Origin: G963677085 sp963677085
GTDB taxonomy: Bacteria > Planctomycetota > Planctomycetia > Pirellulales > Thermoguttaceae
DNA length: 64,000 nucleotides
NCBI GenBank assembly: GCA_963677085.2
Contig: CAXXFH010000004.1
Coordinates: 186,001-250,000, forward strand
Reading direction: 5' to 3'
A model generated the notes under the pieces. The model was not told where the DNA came from and made no database searches. It saw only the letters and a list, made by a program, of their open reading frames with translations. Within the stretch, counting starts at the first letter, position 1. Every line of letters begins with the position of its first letter. The translations under genes and the position numbers were made by a program. This document shows positions 43,937-51,652 of this stretch, piece by piece.

Positions 43937-44593
43937 CTACTTCGGCGGTAACCTTAGTCGTGTTTTCGCCACGTTCCGCCACTTCCTGCCCCAAATTGCC
44001 GCTGCACTGCTGACCATAATGCGACACACCACCCCCATAGTGCCTAGGGGGTCAACGCCATGGGCCACGGCGTCGTCTGTGCCCGTCGCCCGGAGGACGT
44101 TCTGCTGGGCCTCGGCCTCGGTGGTATCGTCGGGATTTCCAACCGCTGGGAGTGCCTCCAGGGCCCCGGCCATGTCGTGTAGCCGGGTGTGGCTGTAGCG
44201 GTCGATCGTCAGCCGAGCCGTCGAGTGCCGGGCCAACTGCTGGGCCTCCTTCGCTGAGGCACCACCCGCGACCAGCATGGAAATGTACGTGTGCCGCTGG
44301 GAGTGGAAGTCGGCCACCCGACCGGCCGAATCCTCGTACGTCAGAAAGTCGGCCTTTTCGCGGTCTTCCTTCTGCTGGGTGGTCTTCGCCTCGTCGATCC
44401 ACGCCTTCCGTGCCGCCGCCAGATCGCCGCGAAGCATCCGGGCCGTGTGTTGGGGCAGGGAACCGAAAACCGGCTGGGCGAAACAGCGCAGTGACATCGG
44501 CACTGAGGTACGCAATGCGATAATCGAAGGTCGTCGCCTCAGGTGTTGCCTGACGGCCGGATGTGGACAGGCATCCAAAAGAAAGTCGACCAT
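43937..44593 (-). pseudogene. tyrosine recombinase/integrase, N-terminally truncated
   Basis: The open frame is 218 codons, but recombinase similarity starts only near LPQHTARMLRGDLAAARKAW. It then shows the catalytic core: VADFHSQRHTYISMLVAGGA (His-x-x-Arg), AQQLARHSTARLTIDRYSHT (second His region and nucleophile Tyr). The N-terminal DNA-binding part and the first catalytic Arg box are missing; sequence upstream of about 44500 is in other frames and not recognisable. It points toward the tRNA, as expected for the integrase of an island entered at that end. Call: remnant of the island's integrase. Confidence 0.75.
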
Positions 44594-45209
44594 GGGTGCC
44601 GAAACGCAACAGGGCGCAATCCGGGCGACCGTCTTCGTGGTCGCTCGGTGGAAATCGTCGGGCGGGTAGCATCAACGGCCGAAATTCCGCAGTTGGTGTT
44701 TCGTCTGCCCTTTCCACACTTTGGTGGGTGCCGAGAATCGAAAGTATCGGCCACGCTGATTCGTTGCGCCATGATAATTTCATTTCACGACATTGGTACG
44801 TGCTGTTTGGCAAGCAGGAATGTCGTTTGCTCGATCCCATGCGCCCTTTTTGTCAGCGAGTCGCAACACGTCTGCCAACCATAGGTTAGGGATGCTCTTC
44901 GGACATACACGCAATCCCGACGGCTGGTTGCGCGACAATTCTGGCAGCAGATGCAAAACCGCCTGGATCGCATAATCTTGAATCGTGGCGCTTTTCGCCA
45001 TGACTATGCCTCTCGGTGACGACGACTCTTCGACATCGCCACAAGTGCTTGCCGGACCACGATAAAACGTCTGTCGGGTGTCTCTTCCAACGCGGCGGTT
45101 CTCGCGATCTTAGGGCGGCGACGCGGCGTTTCCCTCTCGATAAACTGCGCACTGGCACGAAGCTTGCATTCACACGTTGCGACATTCCTGAGGAAACCGA
45201 GGTGGCAAC
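44594..45209. other. 616-base gap with sigma-54 promoter
   Basis: Between the truncated integrase and the first cargo gene. Its left part (about 44590-44680) shows faint protein-level similarity to the reverse strand at about 49020-49090, suggesting a decayed element. Its right part holds the sigma-54 promoter at 45153-45168. No credible gene seen. Confidence 0.5.
45153..45168 (+). promoter_or_regulatory. consensus sigma-54 (-24/-12) promoter
   Basis: TGGCACGAAGCTTGCA matches the YTGGCACGRNNNTTGCW consensus at every defined base, including the flanking C. It lies 41 bases before the ATG of the molybdopterin-domain gene; transcription would start near 45178. Such promoters need an enhancer-binding activator; none is encoded nearby. 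Confidence 0.75.
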
Positions 45210-45755
45210 ATGAAAGCAGTCTTTGTTGGAGTATGCATCGCATTAACCACGACGTTGGTGGCGGCAGAGAAACCAGACTTGCCGCCAGAGCTTCAGGAGG
45301 AAGCCAACGTGGAATCAGGCGGTCTCGTCATCGAAAACGTTCGACAAAAAAAGGTCGTTACGCTCTCGGTCGCCGAACTGGCAAAGCTGCCTCACGCCGA
45401 AGTAGAGGCAGAAGTGAAAGGTATTCGCCGAAAGTATTCAGGCGTGCCGTTGTCTGATCTGTTGCCTAAAGTCGACGTGGATTGGAGCGGGCAATGCTCG
45501 CCTCTGCTGACGTGTTACGTTCTCGTCGAAGGTGCCGACGGCTACCGTGTCTTGTTCTCGATTCCAGAAATCGATCCAGGACAACGTCATCAGTTGGTAA
45601 TCCTTGCCGATCGTTGTGAAGGCGAGCCGCTGCCCAGCAAGGACGGACCATACCAGGTCATCGAGGAAGGGGCAAAACATTCTGGCCGCTTCGTGCGACA
45701 AGTTCAACGAATTGCGCTGTATCGGATCGGTCGCCAGTGGCCCGGCTCGCGTTAA
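45210..45755 (+). CDS. exported molybdopterin-oxidoreductase-like domain protein
   Basis: 181 aa with a signal peptide (MKAVFVGVCIALTTTLVAAE). The mature part matches the oxidoreductase molybdopterin-binding fold of sulfite-oxidase-like proteins: TLSVAELAKLPHAEVEAEVK, YSGVPLSDLLPKVDV, YVLVEGADGYRVLFSIPEID and the closing RFVRQVQRIAL. It is much shorter than real sulfite oxidases and lacks the typical active-site Cys context, so catalysis is doubtful. AGGAAACCGAGG lies before the ATG. The methylase-like gene follows 147 bases later, with a sigma-54 promoter ahead of both. Confidence 0.72.
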   Translation: MKAVFVGVCIALTTTLVAAEKPDLPPELQEEANVESGGLVIENVRQKKVVTLSVAELAKLPHAEVEAEVKGIRRKYSGVPLSDLLPKVDVDWSGQCSPLLTCYVLVEGADGYRVLFSIPEIDPGQRHQLVILADRCEGEPLPSKDGPYQVIEEGAKHSGRFVRQVQRIALYRIGRQWPGSR

Positions 45756-45902
45756 CGTTTACCACCGCGATTTTCGTCCGAAAGAGTTATTTTTCGCGAC
45801 TTCTGCGCACGGCGTGCGCTCGGTCGCGACCAACGAGAACGAATCGTCCATAGGTCAGCGTGCCCAACTCGCTTTTGGTCATGCCGCATCAGGAGAACAT
45901 CG

Positions 45903-46793
45903 ATGAGAGATTTTCCACCCCAATGCAGAATTCGTCCGATTGGCTTCGGCTTGGCCATCGTTCTGATGATGTCTGCGATTGCCTGTGACTCCAACGCCAT
46001 CGCAGCCGACGCACCGAGCGCACGAGGAAGCGTGTACCTGGTAGGCATGGGACCTGGCGACCGAGAGCTTGTTACTCTCAAGGCAGCACGCGTGCTTAAG
46101 GAAGCGGACCACGTTTTCTGCTTTGGTTACCTTGAGCAGGAAGTCGCTCGATTCGTTCCCGTGGGAAAGATCACAGTGGCCTCGCCGTTTCTGATGGGCA
46201 GGTTTCGTGGCCAGTGCTTCGAGGATCTTCCGCCCCAATACCGCGAGCGTGCTCGGAAGAGCGTCGAGGCGGCGTCGAAGTTTCTGCCCAAAGTCCGGGA
46301 ACTGGTGGCTGGTGGAAATTCGGTTGCCTTCGCCGCCGCGGGCGACCCCACACTCTATTGTCCCTGGTCGTGGATTGTCGAGGACCTGATCGATCTGGAC
46401 CCGACGGTGGTGCCCGGCCTCAGTTCGTTCAACGCAGCGAATGCCGCCCTACGGCAAAGCCTGACGAAGCGAGGCGGTTCCGTGCTCCTGTCGGCCGGCA
46501 ACGACTTGGGCACTCCCGACGAACATGGCCGGCTAAAGATGATGCTCGTGCTATTCACTCACAGCAAGAAACTCGATGAACTGCTGCCACAACTCCAATC
46601 GCGCTATCCGGCCGATACGCCCATCGCCATCGTCGGCGAGGCTGGTTACCGGCAACAGCGGACCATTTTCGCCACGTTGGAAACAATCTCCAAGGAGTTG
46701 GAAAGCAAGACGGTACCCAAGCTACATCTGCTTTACGTCGGCGACGGATTGACACTGCCGACCGTTACCGAAGCGGTGCCTGCGCGTCCGTAA
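45903..46793 (+). CDS. exported tetrapyrrole (corrin/porphyrin) methylase-like protein
   Basis: 296 aa. Residues 1-35 look like a signal peptide, perhaps of lipoprotein type (GFGLAIVLMMSAIAC). The rest is a SAM-dependent tetrapyrrole methylase fold: SVYLVGMGPGDRELVTLKAA (the VGxGPGD loop), AGGNSVAFAAAGDPTLYCPW, PGLSSFNAANAALRQSLTKR and PIAIVGEAGYRQQRTIF. Such enzymes act on precorrins or uroporphyrinogen in the cytoplasm; an exported one is odd. It may bind a tetrapyrrole rather than methylate, since SAM is not known to be available outside the cell. It lies 147 bases after the molybdopterin-domain gene. Confidence 0.75.
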   Translation: MRDFPPQCRIRPIGFGLAIVLMMSAIACDSNAIAADAPSARGSVYLVGMGPGDRELVTLKAARVLKEADHVFCFGYLEQEVARFVPVGKITVASPFLMGRFRGQCFEDLPPQYRERARKSVEAASKFLPKVRELVAGGNSVAFAAAGDPTLYCPWSWIVEDLIDLDPTVVPGLSSFNAANAALRQSLTKRGGSVLLSAGNDLGTPDEHGRLKMMLVLFTHSKKLDELLPQLQSRYPADTPIAIVGEAGYRQQRTIFATLETISKELESKTVPKLHLLYVGDGLTLPTVTEAVPARP

Positions 46794-46852
46794 TCAATAG
46801 TCGTAAGGCAAGAACGTTCCATAGCGTCCGATCATTGTTGGAAAAAAATCCA

Positions 46853-47869
46853 ATGCATCTTCTGAGCCAACGAACGAAAACGATTCCAACCCAGCGAGTC
46901 TCAGCGGCGGCGTTCACGCTGGTTGAGTTGCTCGTCGTGATCGCCATCATCGGCATCTTGATTGGATTGCTGCTGCCGGCCGTTCAGGCGGCGCGTGAGG
47001 CGGGGCGACGGCTGCAATGCGCTAACCGGCTGAGGCAACTCGCACTTGCCACGCACAATTACCATGCGACCTGGAAAAGCTTTTCGCCGGGCGTTGACCG
47101 AAACGACACATCCCAAAAAAGCTCCCTATTTATCTTTTTGCTTCCGTATATGGAAATCGGCGACTTCTACGACCGCTGGAGTGCGCCGGACGCCGATCGT
47201 GAAACGCTTGCCGCCACGGTGATCGCCGGCTTCGTCTGCCCGTCCGACCTGATTCCCAACAATCCGGTAGCACACGGTGCCGACTATTACGGCCTCACCA
47301 GCTACGGCGGTAACGGCGGGACGCGATCGTTCAGCCCATGTTATGCGAGCAGTTCGTCCTGCAAATTGAAGGCCGACGGCGTGTTTTTCGAGGCTGGCCG
47401 ATACTCACGTCCCGCCAACAATCAAAAGGCCGTGAGCATGGACGACATCGCAGACGGCACAAGCCACACATTCTTGTTGGGTGAACGAAGCCATTACGAT
47501 CCGAACTTCGATTCATTCACGAGTCATCGTTGGGGCAAGACGCAGACGCTCGGCGAATACGGCTTCTGGACCGGCTCGTGCGGCAACTTCGCGTTGGCTG
47601 ATGCCACGTTGAGCAGTTACGCCCCGCTGAACTATCGCGTGCCCGGGTCCTATGCGGACCGTATGGCAATGGCCCCTGCCGTGGGTTCGTCGTCGGCATT
47701 CACCTATTACGAGGATTTGCGGCTCTGCTCCTTCGGCAGCCAACATCCTGGCGGAGCAAACTTCGCCACGGCCGATGGCGCGATTCATTTTGTGAATGAG
47801 AATATTCCCCCAGAGATTTTTCAGGCGTTGAGCACCCGGCGCGGAAAGGAGGTGGCAATGCTGCCGTAA
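46853..47869 (+). CDS. DUF1559 pilin-like protein
   Basis: 338 aa from the ATG at 46853; a TTG six codons earlier is less likely. The type IV prepilin-type leader and helix are FTLVELLVVIAIIGILIGLL, then PAVQAAREAGRRLQCANRLR. The C-terminus has the DUF1559 signature H-x9-D-G as HPGGANFATADG. Planctomycetes have many of these secreted or pilus-like proteins; their role is unknown. It is a near relative of the protein at 54976. The ribosome site is weak. Confidence 0.88.
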   Translation: MHLLSQRTKTIPTQRVSAAAFTLVELLVVIAIIGILIGLLLPAVQAAREAGRRLQCANRLRQLALATHNYHATWKSFSPGVDRNDTSQKSSLFIFLLPYMEIGDFYDRWSAPDADRETLAATVIAGFVCPSDLIPNNPVAHGADYYGLTSYGGNGGTRSFSPCYASSSSCKLKADGVFFEAGRYSRPANNQKAVSMDDIADGTSHTFLLGERSHYDPNFDSFTSHRWGKTQTLGEYGFWTGSCGNFALADATLSSYAPLNYRVPGSYADRMAMAPAVGSSSAFTYYEDLRLCSFGSQHPGGANFATADGAIHFVNENIPPEIFQALSTRRGKEVAMLP

Positions 47870-48000
47870 GCACGCCATTGCACGTTTGTGCCCGCCAAGC
47901 CGTCTGCTTCTCTCCACCACGCAGAAAGCCAAACGGCAGATACGGGAAATGTCAGATAACTCTCCATGTGTTTACCCCCATTTTCCACAGAGGAAGAATC

Positions 48001-48909
48001 ATGCGAAACTGTCTTTTGAGTGTTAACGCGAATTTTGGCAAGATGGCGTTTGCCGCCAACAACCCTGACTCGCCAAGTCGCCAAGAGATTACGCCGTTTT
48101 CGGCAGGAAAATGTCGGAATTTTATTCAAGCCGCGAATGTTTACTTCGCCGTCTGGGTTATGGCGGTTGCGGCTTGGACGGGCTTTGAAAACGCCGCCGT
48201 AGCAGAAACGATTGAGTATGCAATCACCGAGGACACCCGCATCGATAGCGACCGCACCACAAACAACTACGGCGACGAAAGCTTAAAGATGATCATCAAC
48301 TCCGCAGACCATTATGACGGCAGTTACGTTCGTTTGTTGGTGGATTTACCCGACGCCTCTTCCCCGATCATTTCAACGGCGACCGCCAACGGCACGTTGT
48401 CCAACGCAAAACTGTGGATGAATTTCTGGTGGATTAGCGTCGCTTCTGGCGAGGAGTTCGAAGATCGCAGTGTTGTGGCACACCCTCTCACACAAAGCTT
48501 CGCTGAATACAGCGCAACATTTCTGACCTACGACGGGACAAACACCTGGGCGAACCCTGGCGGCGACTATGATTCATCGGTCTCGATCGAATGGACACCC
48601 TTGGAGGAAGGGCAGCAAGCAGGCTGGTATTGCTTCGACCTGACCAGTCTCTATGCAAGCGGCTATGACCTTTCCAATGGATTGATTCTGATGCTCGATT
48701 CGGAAACACCTCCCGCAGAATCCAATAGTTGGTGTACCTATTGCGCCGACCAGTCTGAATCTGGTGTAGGTCCCTATCTCGAAGTTACGACCGTGCCGGA
48801 GCCGGGAACTTGGATGTTGTTGGCAACCGGGTTGATTGGCGGGGCCTTTACTCTGATTTATCGCCGTAACATCAACCGGAAAGGCACGGCGGATATAGCC
48901 AAAACTTGA
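48001..48909 (+). CDS. DNRLRE-like PEP-CTERM protein
   Basis: 302 aa from the ATG at 48001 (AGAGGAAG upstream); an upstream in-frame start begins inside non-coding sequence. An unusually long N-terminus leads to a hydrophobic segment near residue 55-65 (VYFAVWVMAVAAWTGF). A DNRLRE-type beta domain follows (YAITEDTRIDSDRTTNNYGD, then LSNAKLWMNFWW). The end is a PEP-CTERM sorting signal: VPEPGTWMLLATGLIGG, a hydrophobic helix and YRRNINRK. It is predicted to be handled by an exosortase and placed on the cell surface; no exosortase is in the window. Confidence 0.82.
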   Translation: MRNCLLSVNANFGKMAFAANNPDSPSRQEITPFSAGKCRNFIQAANVYFAVWVMAVAAWTGFENAAVAETIEYAITEDTRIDSDRTTNNYGDESLKMIINSADHYDGSYVRLLVDLPDASSPIISTATANGTLSNAKLWMNFWWISVASGEEFEDRSVVAHPLTQSFAEYSATFLTYDGTNTWANPGGDYDSSVSIEWTPLEEGQQAGWYCFDLTSLYASGYDLSNGLILMLDSETPPAESNSWCTYCADQSESGVGPYLEVTTVPEPGTWMLLATGLIGGAFTLIYRRNINRKGTADIAKT

Positions 48910-49302
48910 CGGGCCGACAAAAAATCGGCCGACCTACCTGCCGGGGTTGCATGGAGGCGGCCTCGCGCTGAACTGGTCGACAAGCTGAAGCCACGTCAAG
49001 CAGTCGACGGCGTTTTCCGCCGCCCAGCCACGAAATCGGCCACCCAGATTGCGCCGTGTTGCGTCCTGACGCCATCGATCGGTCTTCAGGCACCTTCCCG
49101 GCACCCGGCCGTCAAACGGCGCCCTGGGCGACCGACGTTGTACTCCTTGACAACACGGTCGGCAGTTGCGTCGGCCTCCAAGCATGTATCGTTTTGATCC
49201 TTGCTTGAGCCGCTCTCCACACCCGCCTCTGCCTTAGTCTTCTTCTCCAACTCATGCCTCAATCCCTGGCAGTACGCAATCTGCTCCTTCGTAAGATTCC
49301 GC
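48910..49302. other. 393-base gap with decayed-element remnant
   Basis: Reverse-strand sequence at about 49020-49090 reads like the plus strand near 44600-44680 (shared RNTAQSG / RNRAQSG-like peptides in one frame). This hints at remnants of a repeated element. No intact gene seen. Confidence 0.4.
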
Positions 49303-50502
49303 CTAACCGTTTTTGGTTCGTTCGGCTTGTCGGTATTCGAGCGGCGTCATGCCGGTCACGCGTTTGAAGGCCAGACGCATTTGCTCGACGCTAGAAAACC
49401 CGCAATCGGCGGCCAGTTTTGGGAACTTGATTTTTTCCGGCGTGGCAAGCAACTGCTGGGCCTGTTCAACTCGCTTACGACTCAGATAGTCAAGCGGAGT
49501 GCAGTCGAGCACTCGACGGAAACGGGCCTCTAGTTGCCGGCGCGAAATCGAAGTGGCTTCCACGATCTGATCGATCCCCAAAGGCGTATCGAGGTGGTCG
49601 TGGATAAAATGCAAGGCATCTGTCAAATGGGGATCCTCTACAGCGATGGTATCGGTCGATTGTCGGGCAACAACGCCATCGGATGGGACTACCACGTCGC
49701 TCGGTGTCGGGAGGCCATCCATGAGGCGATCGAGCACGGTCGCGGTTTCAAACCCCAACTGCCAGGAGTTGCGAGAAACGCTGCTAAGTGTCGGATGGCA
49801 GAATTCGCAGAGCGTTGGATCATTCTCCATACCAATCACGGCCACGTCGTGAGGAATATGCAGGTCAAGGCGTTCGCATTCTTCAATCACTGTGCGGGCA
49901 CGGTAGTCTTGAACTGCCAGAATTCCGACCGGTGGGCGGAGTTGCTTGAGCCAATGGACGAGCAAGGTGGTTCGCTTGTGTAGCTTGGCCCAAGCTCCCT
50001 CTTTTCGTGGCAGTTCCAGCACTTTGCACGTCACGCCCGCTCGCTTGGCGCACTCAATGAACCCACGCCCGCGCTCCTTGGAAAACCAAAATCCCTCGAT
50101 GCCGTAATAGGCTAGTCGTCGCAGTCCGTGTTCCAGAAGATGCTCGGCCGCCAGACGGCCCATGGCGTAGTGGTCGGGCATGACTCGGTGAATTCCCTCC
50201 GTGCCGCGCAGTGTTGCCGCCAGGTTGACGACGGGGATGCCCAATCGATGGGCCGCGCGAACGTCTTTCTTGTTGAGAATCGCTGTGATCACGCCATGGC
50301 CCGGCCAGCCGCGGAGTTCGTCGAGCGTCAGTGGCACTTCGCCAGCCCCGATCAACGACGGAGGACTGGTCGTCAATGACCAGCCGCCATGTTGTTGGCC
50401 ATAGTCCATGATTCCTCGGACATACATCGTCATCCAAGGCACCGCCAACGGGTAGACCAGCGCGACCCGTCGCCGCGGTTTGGTCGAATCGCAATATGCC
50501 AT
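49303..50502 (-). CDS. XylR-type AraC family transcriptional regulator
   Basis: 399 aa with AGGGAG before the ATG. The N-terminal two-thirds is a LacI-like sugar-binding domain (VALVYPLAVPWMTMYVRGIM, HDVAVIGMENDPTLCEFCHP). The C-terminal about 100 residues are the two AraC helix-turn-helix motifs (SISRRQLEARFRRVLDCTPL and KLAADCGFSSVEQMRLAFKR). Proteins of this build sense sugars such as xylose and switch genes on or off. It is transcribed away from the adjacent PEP-CTERM gene (263 bases), so it could control it; this is inference. Confidence 0.92.
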   Translation of the reverse strand: MAYCDSTKPRRRVALVYPLAVPWMTMYVRGIMDYGQQHGGWSLTTSPPSLIGAGEVPLTLDELRGWPGHGVITAILNKKDVRAAHRLGIPVVNLAATLRGTEGIHRVMPDHYAMGRLAAEHLLEHGLRRLAYYGIEGFWFSKERGRGFIECAKRAGVTCKVLELPRKEGAWAKLHKRTTLLVHWLKQLRPPVGILAVQDYRARTVIEECERLDLHIPHDVAVIGMENDPTLCEFCHPTLSSVSRNSWQLGFETATVLDRLMDGLPTPSDVVVPSDGVVARQSTDTIAVEDPHLTDALHFIHDHLDTPLGIDQIVEATSISRRQLEARFRRVLDCTPLDYLSRKRVEQAQQLLATPEKIKFPKLAADCGFSSVEQMRLAFKRVTGMTPLEYRQAERTKNG

Positions 50503-50765
50503 CGTGTTGCTCCCTAGGCGTCACAAACGCCGCCATTGCATGAGGAATACACCCCCAGGAACGACCCGTTGAGGGGGGTCGCAAATGTTCGTTGGATTGC
50601 GCAATACAACTGTTGTTTGCATGGCCAGGACATTTATACTAGTTAGAAGAATGTGCACATGGAAGAGTACAGCCCCCGTTTCGGCGACCTGAGGTACGTC
50701 TCGTGCGGGAAGTTTTTGGCCCAAAGCAGGAACGCAATCCGTTGTCTTTCCCCCGGAGGTGAGTC

Positions 50766-51557
50766 ATGTCATTTTTTGAAAACCATGCTACGTACTTTCT
50801 CGCCGTCTGCCTCGTGGCAGTCAACAGTGAATCGGTCGTGGCCGAGCTGATCGAGAACGGCGGTTTTGAAGATGTTACTGCGGGCAAGTTCGATTCGTGG
50901 GGTTATTCCGGTTCCGGAGCCGTCGCCGCGGTGTCCACGTCACCGTCGGTTATCGAAGGGACCTACAGCGCGGAGTTGCTCGAGGGCAGTTCCAATGGCG
51001 GCGTGCTCTATCAGAAAGTTAGTGACATCGGGCTTGCCGACTTTTCGTATGAGTTCGACTTCGCGATTTTGCCGGGCGCTAGCGCAAGACCGATTCACGT
51101 TTCCACCTACTATACAAGTAGCGTCTCGACCTCCGGCTACCTGGACGCTTTGAAGGTGAACCAGGACAACTACATCGAATTCTTCGACTACTTTTCGGGC
51201 GCCTACACCAAGACCACGTTGCTTGCCAAAACGACCGACGACACAGGTGTGGCGGGAGTGTTCGATGGCGAGACACCGACGGTCAATCACCTGAAAGTCG
51301 TGGGAACCGGATACGGCAACCCTACGCAGCAAGTGAGCATTACACTCAGTCACGCGGATTACGAAGAGACCTACGTAGGCACGTATCACAACAAACAGAA
51401 ATTGACCATCTTCGGCTTCAACAACGGCATATGCCAGAAAAACGCCCTGGTCGACAATGTGTCCTTTTCGACTATTCCCGAGCCTTCGAGCTGGATCTTG
51501 CTCGCCGGAGGGTTGCTGGGTCTTTGGGCTTGCGTCTGTCGGCGAGGACGCGGCTAA
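50766..51557 (+). CDS. PEP-CTERM protein
   Basis: 263 aa. A strong ribosome site GGAGGTGAG precedes the ATG. Signal-like N-terminus (YFLAVCLVAVNSESVVA), then a beta-sandwich-like body (LIENGGFEDVTAGKFDSWGY), the start typical of carbohydrate-binding-type modules on such proteins. The sorting signal is IPEPSSWILLAGGLLGLWAC followed by CRRGRG. It is in line with the HzsA-related gene downstream (95 bases). It is likely an exported surface protein. Confidence 0.85.
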   Translation: MSFFENHATYFLAVCLVAVNSESVVAELIENGGFEDVTAGKFDSWGYSGSGAVAAVSTSPSVIEGTYSAELLEGSSNGGVLYQKVSDIGLADFSYEFDFAILPGASARPIHVSTYYTSSVSTSGYLDALKVNQDNYIEFFDYFSGAYTKTTLLAKTTDDTGVAGVFDGETPTVNHLKVVGTGYGNPTQQVSITLSHADYEETYVGTYHNKQKLTIFGFNNGICQKNALVDNVSFSTIPEPSSWILLAGGLLGLWACVCRRGRG

Positions 51558-51652
51558 TTATAGATGGCGGATTCACGGAAGACGGCGGGGCTTCCTGCCC
51601 TGCACTCGATCTACCCTGTACGCAGTCCGGCCGCTGGCTCGTGGAGCGAGAA

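Noticed and set aside
44052..44840. Long minus-strand frame overlapping the truncated integrase
   Set aside because: It is Arg/Gly/Pro-rich and in another frame than the conserved recombinase core; it is a shadow of GC-rich coding sequence.
44780..45001. Minus-strand frame of 73 codons (MAKSATIQDYAIQ...)
   Set aside because: It has a plausible ribosome site but no family resemblance and lies in a decayed region of the island.
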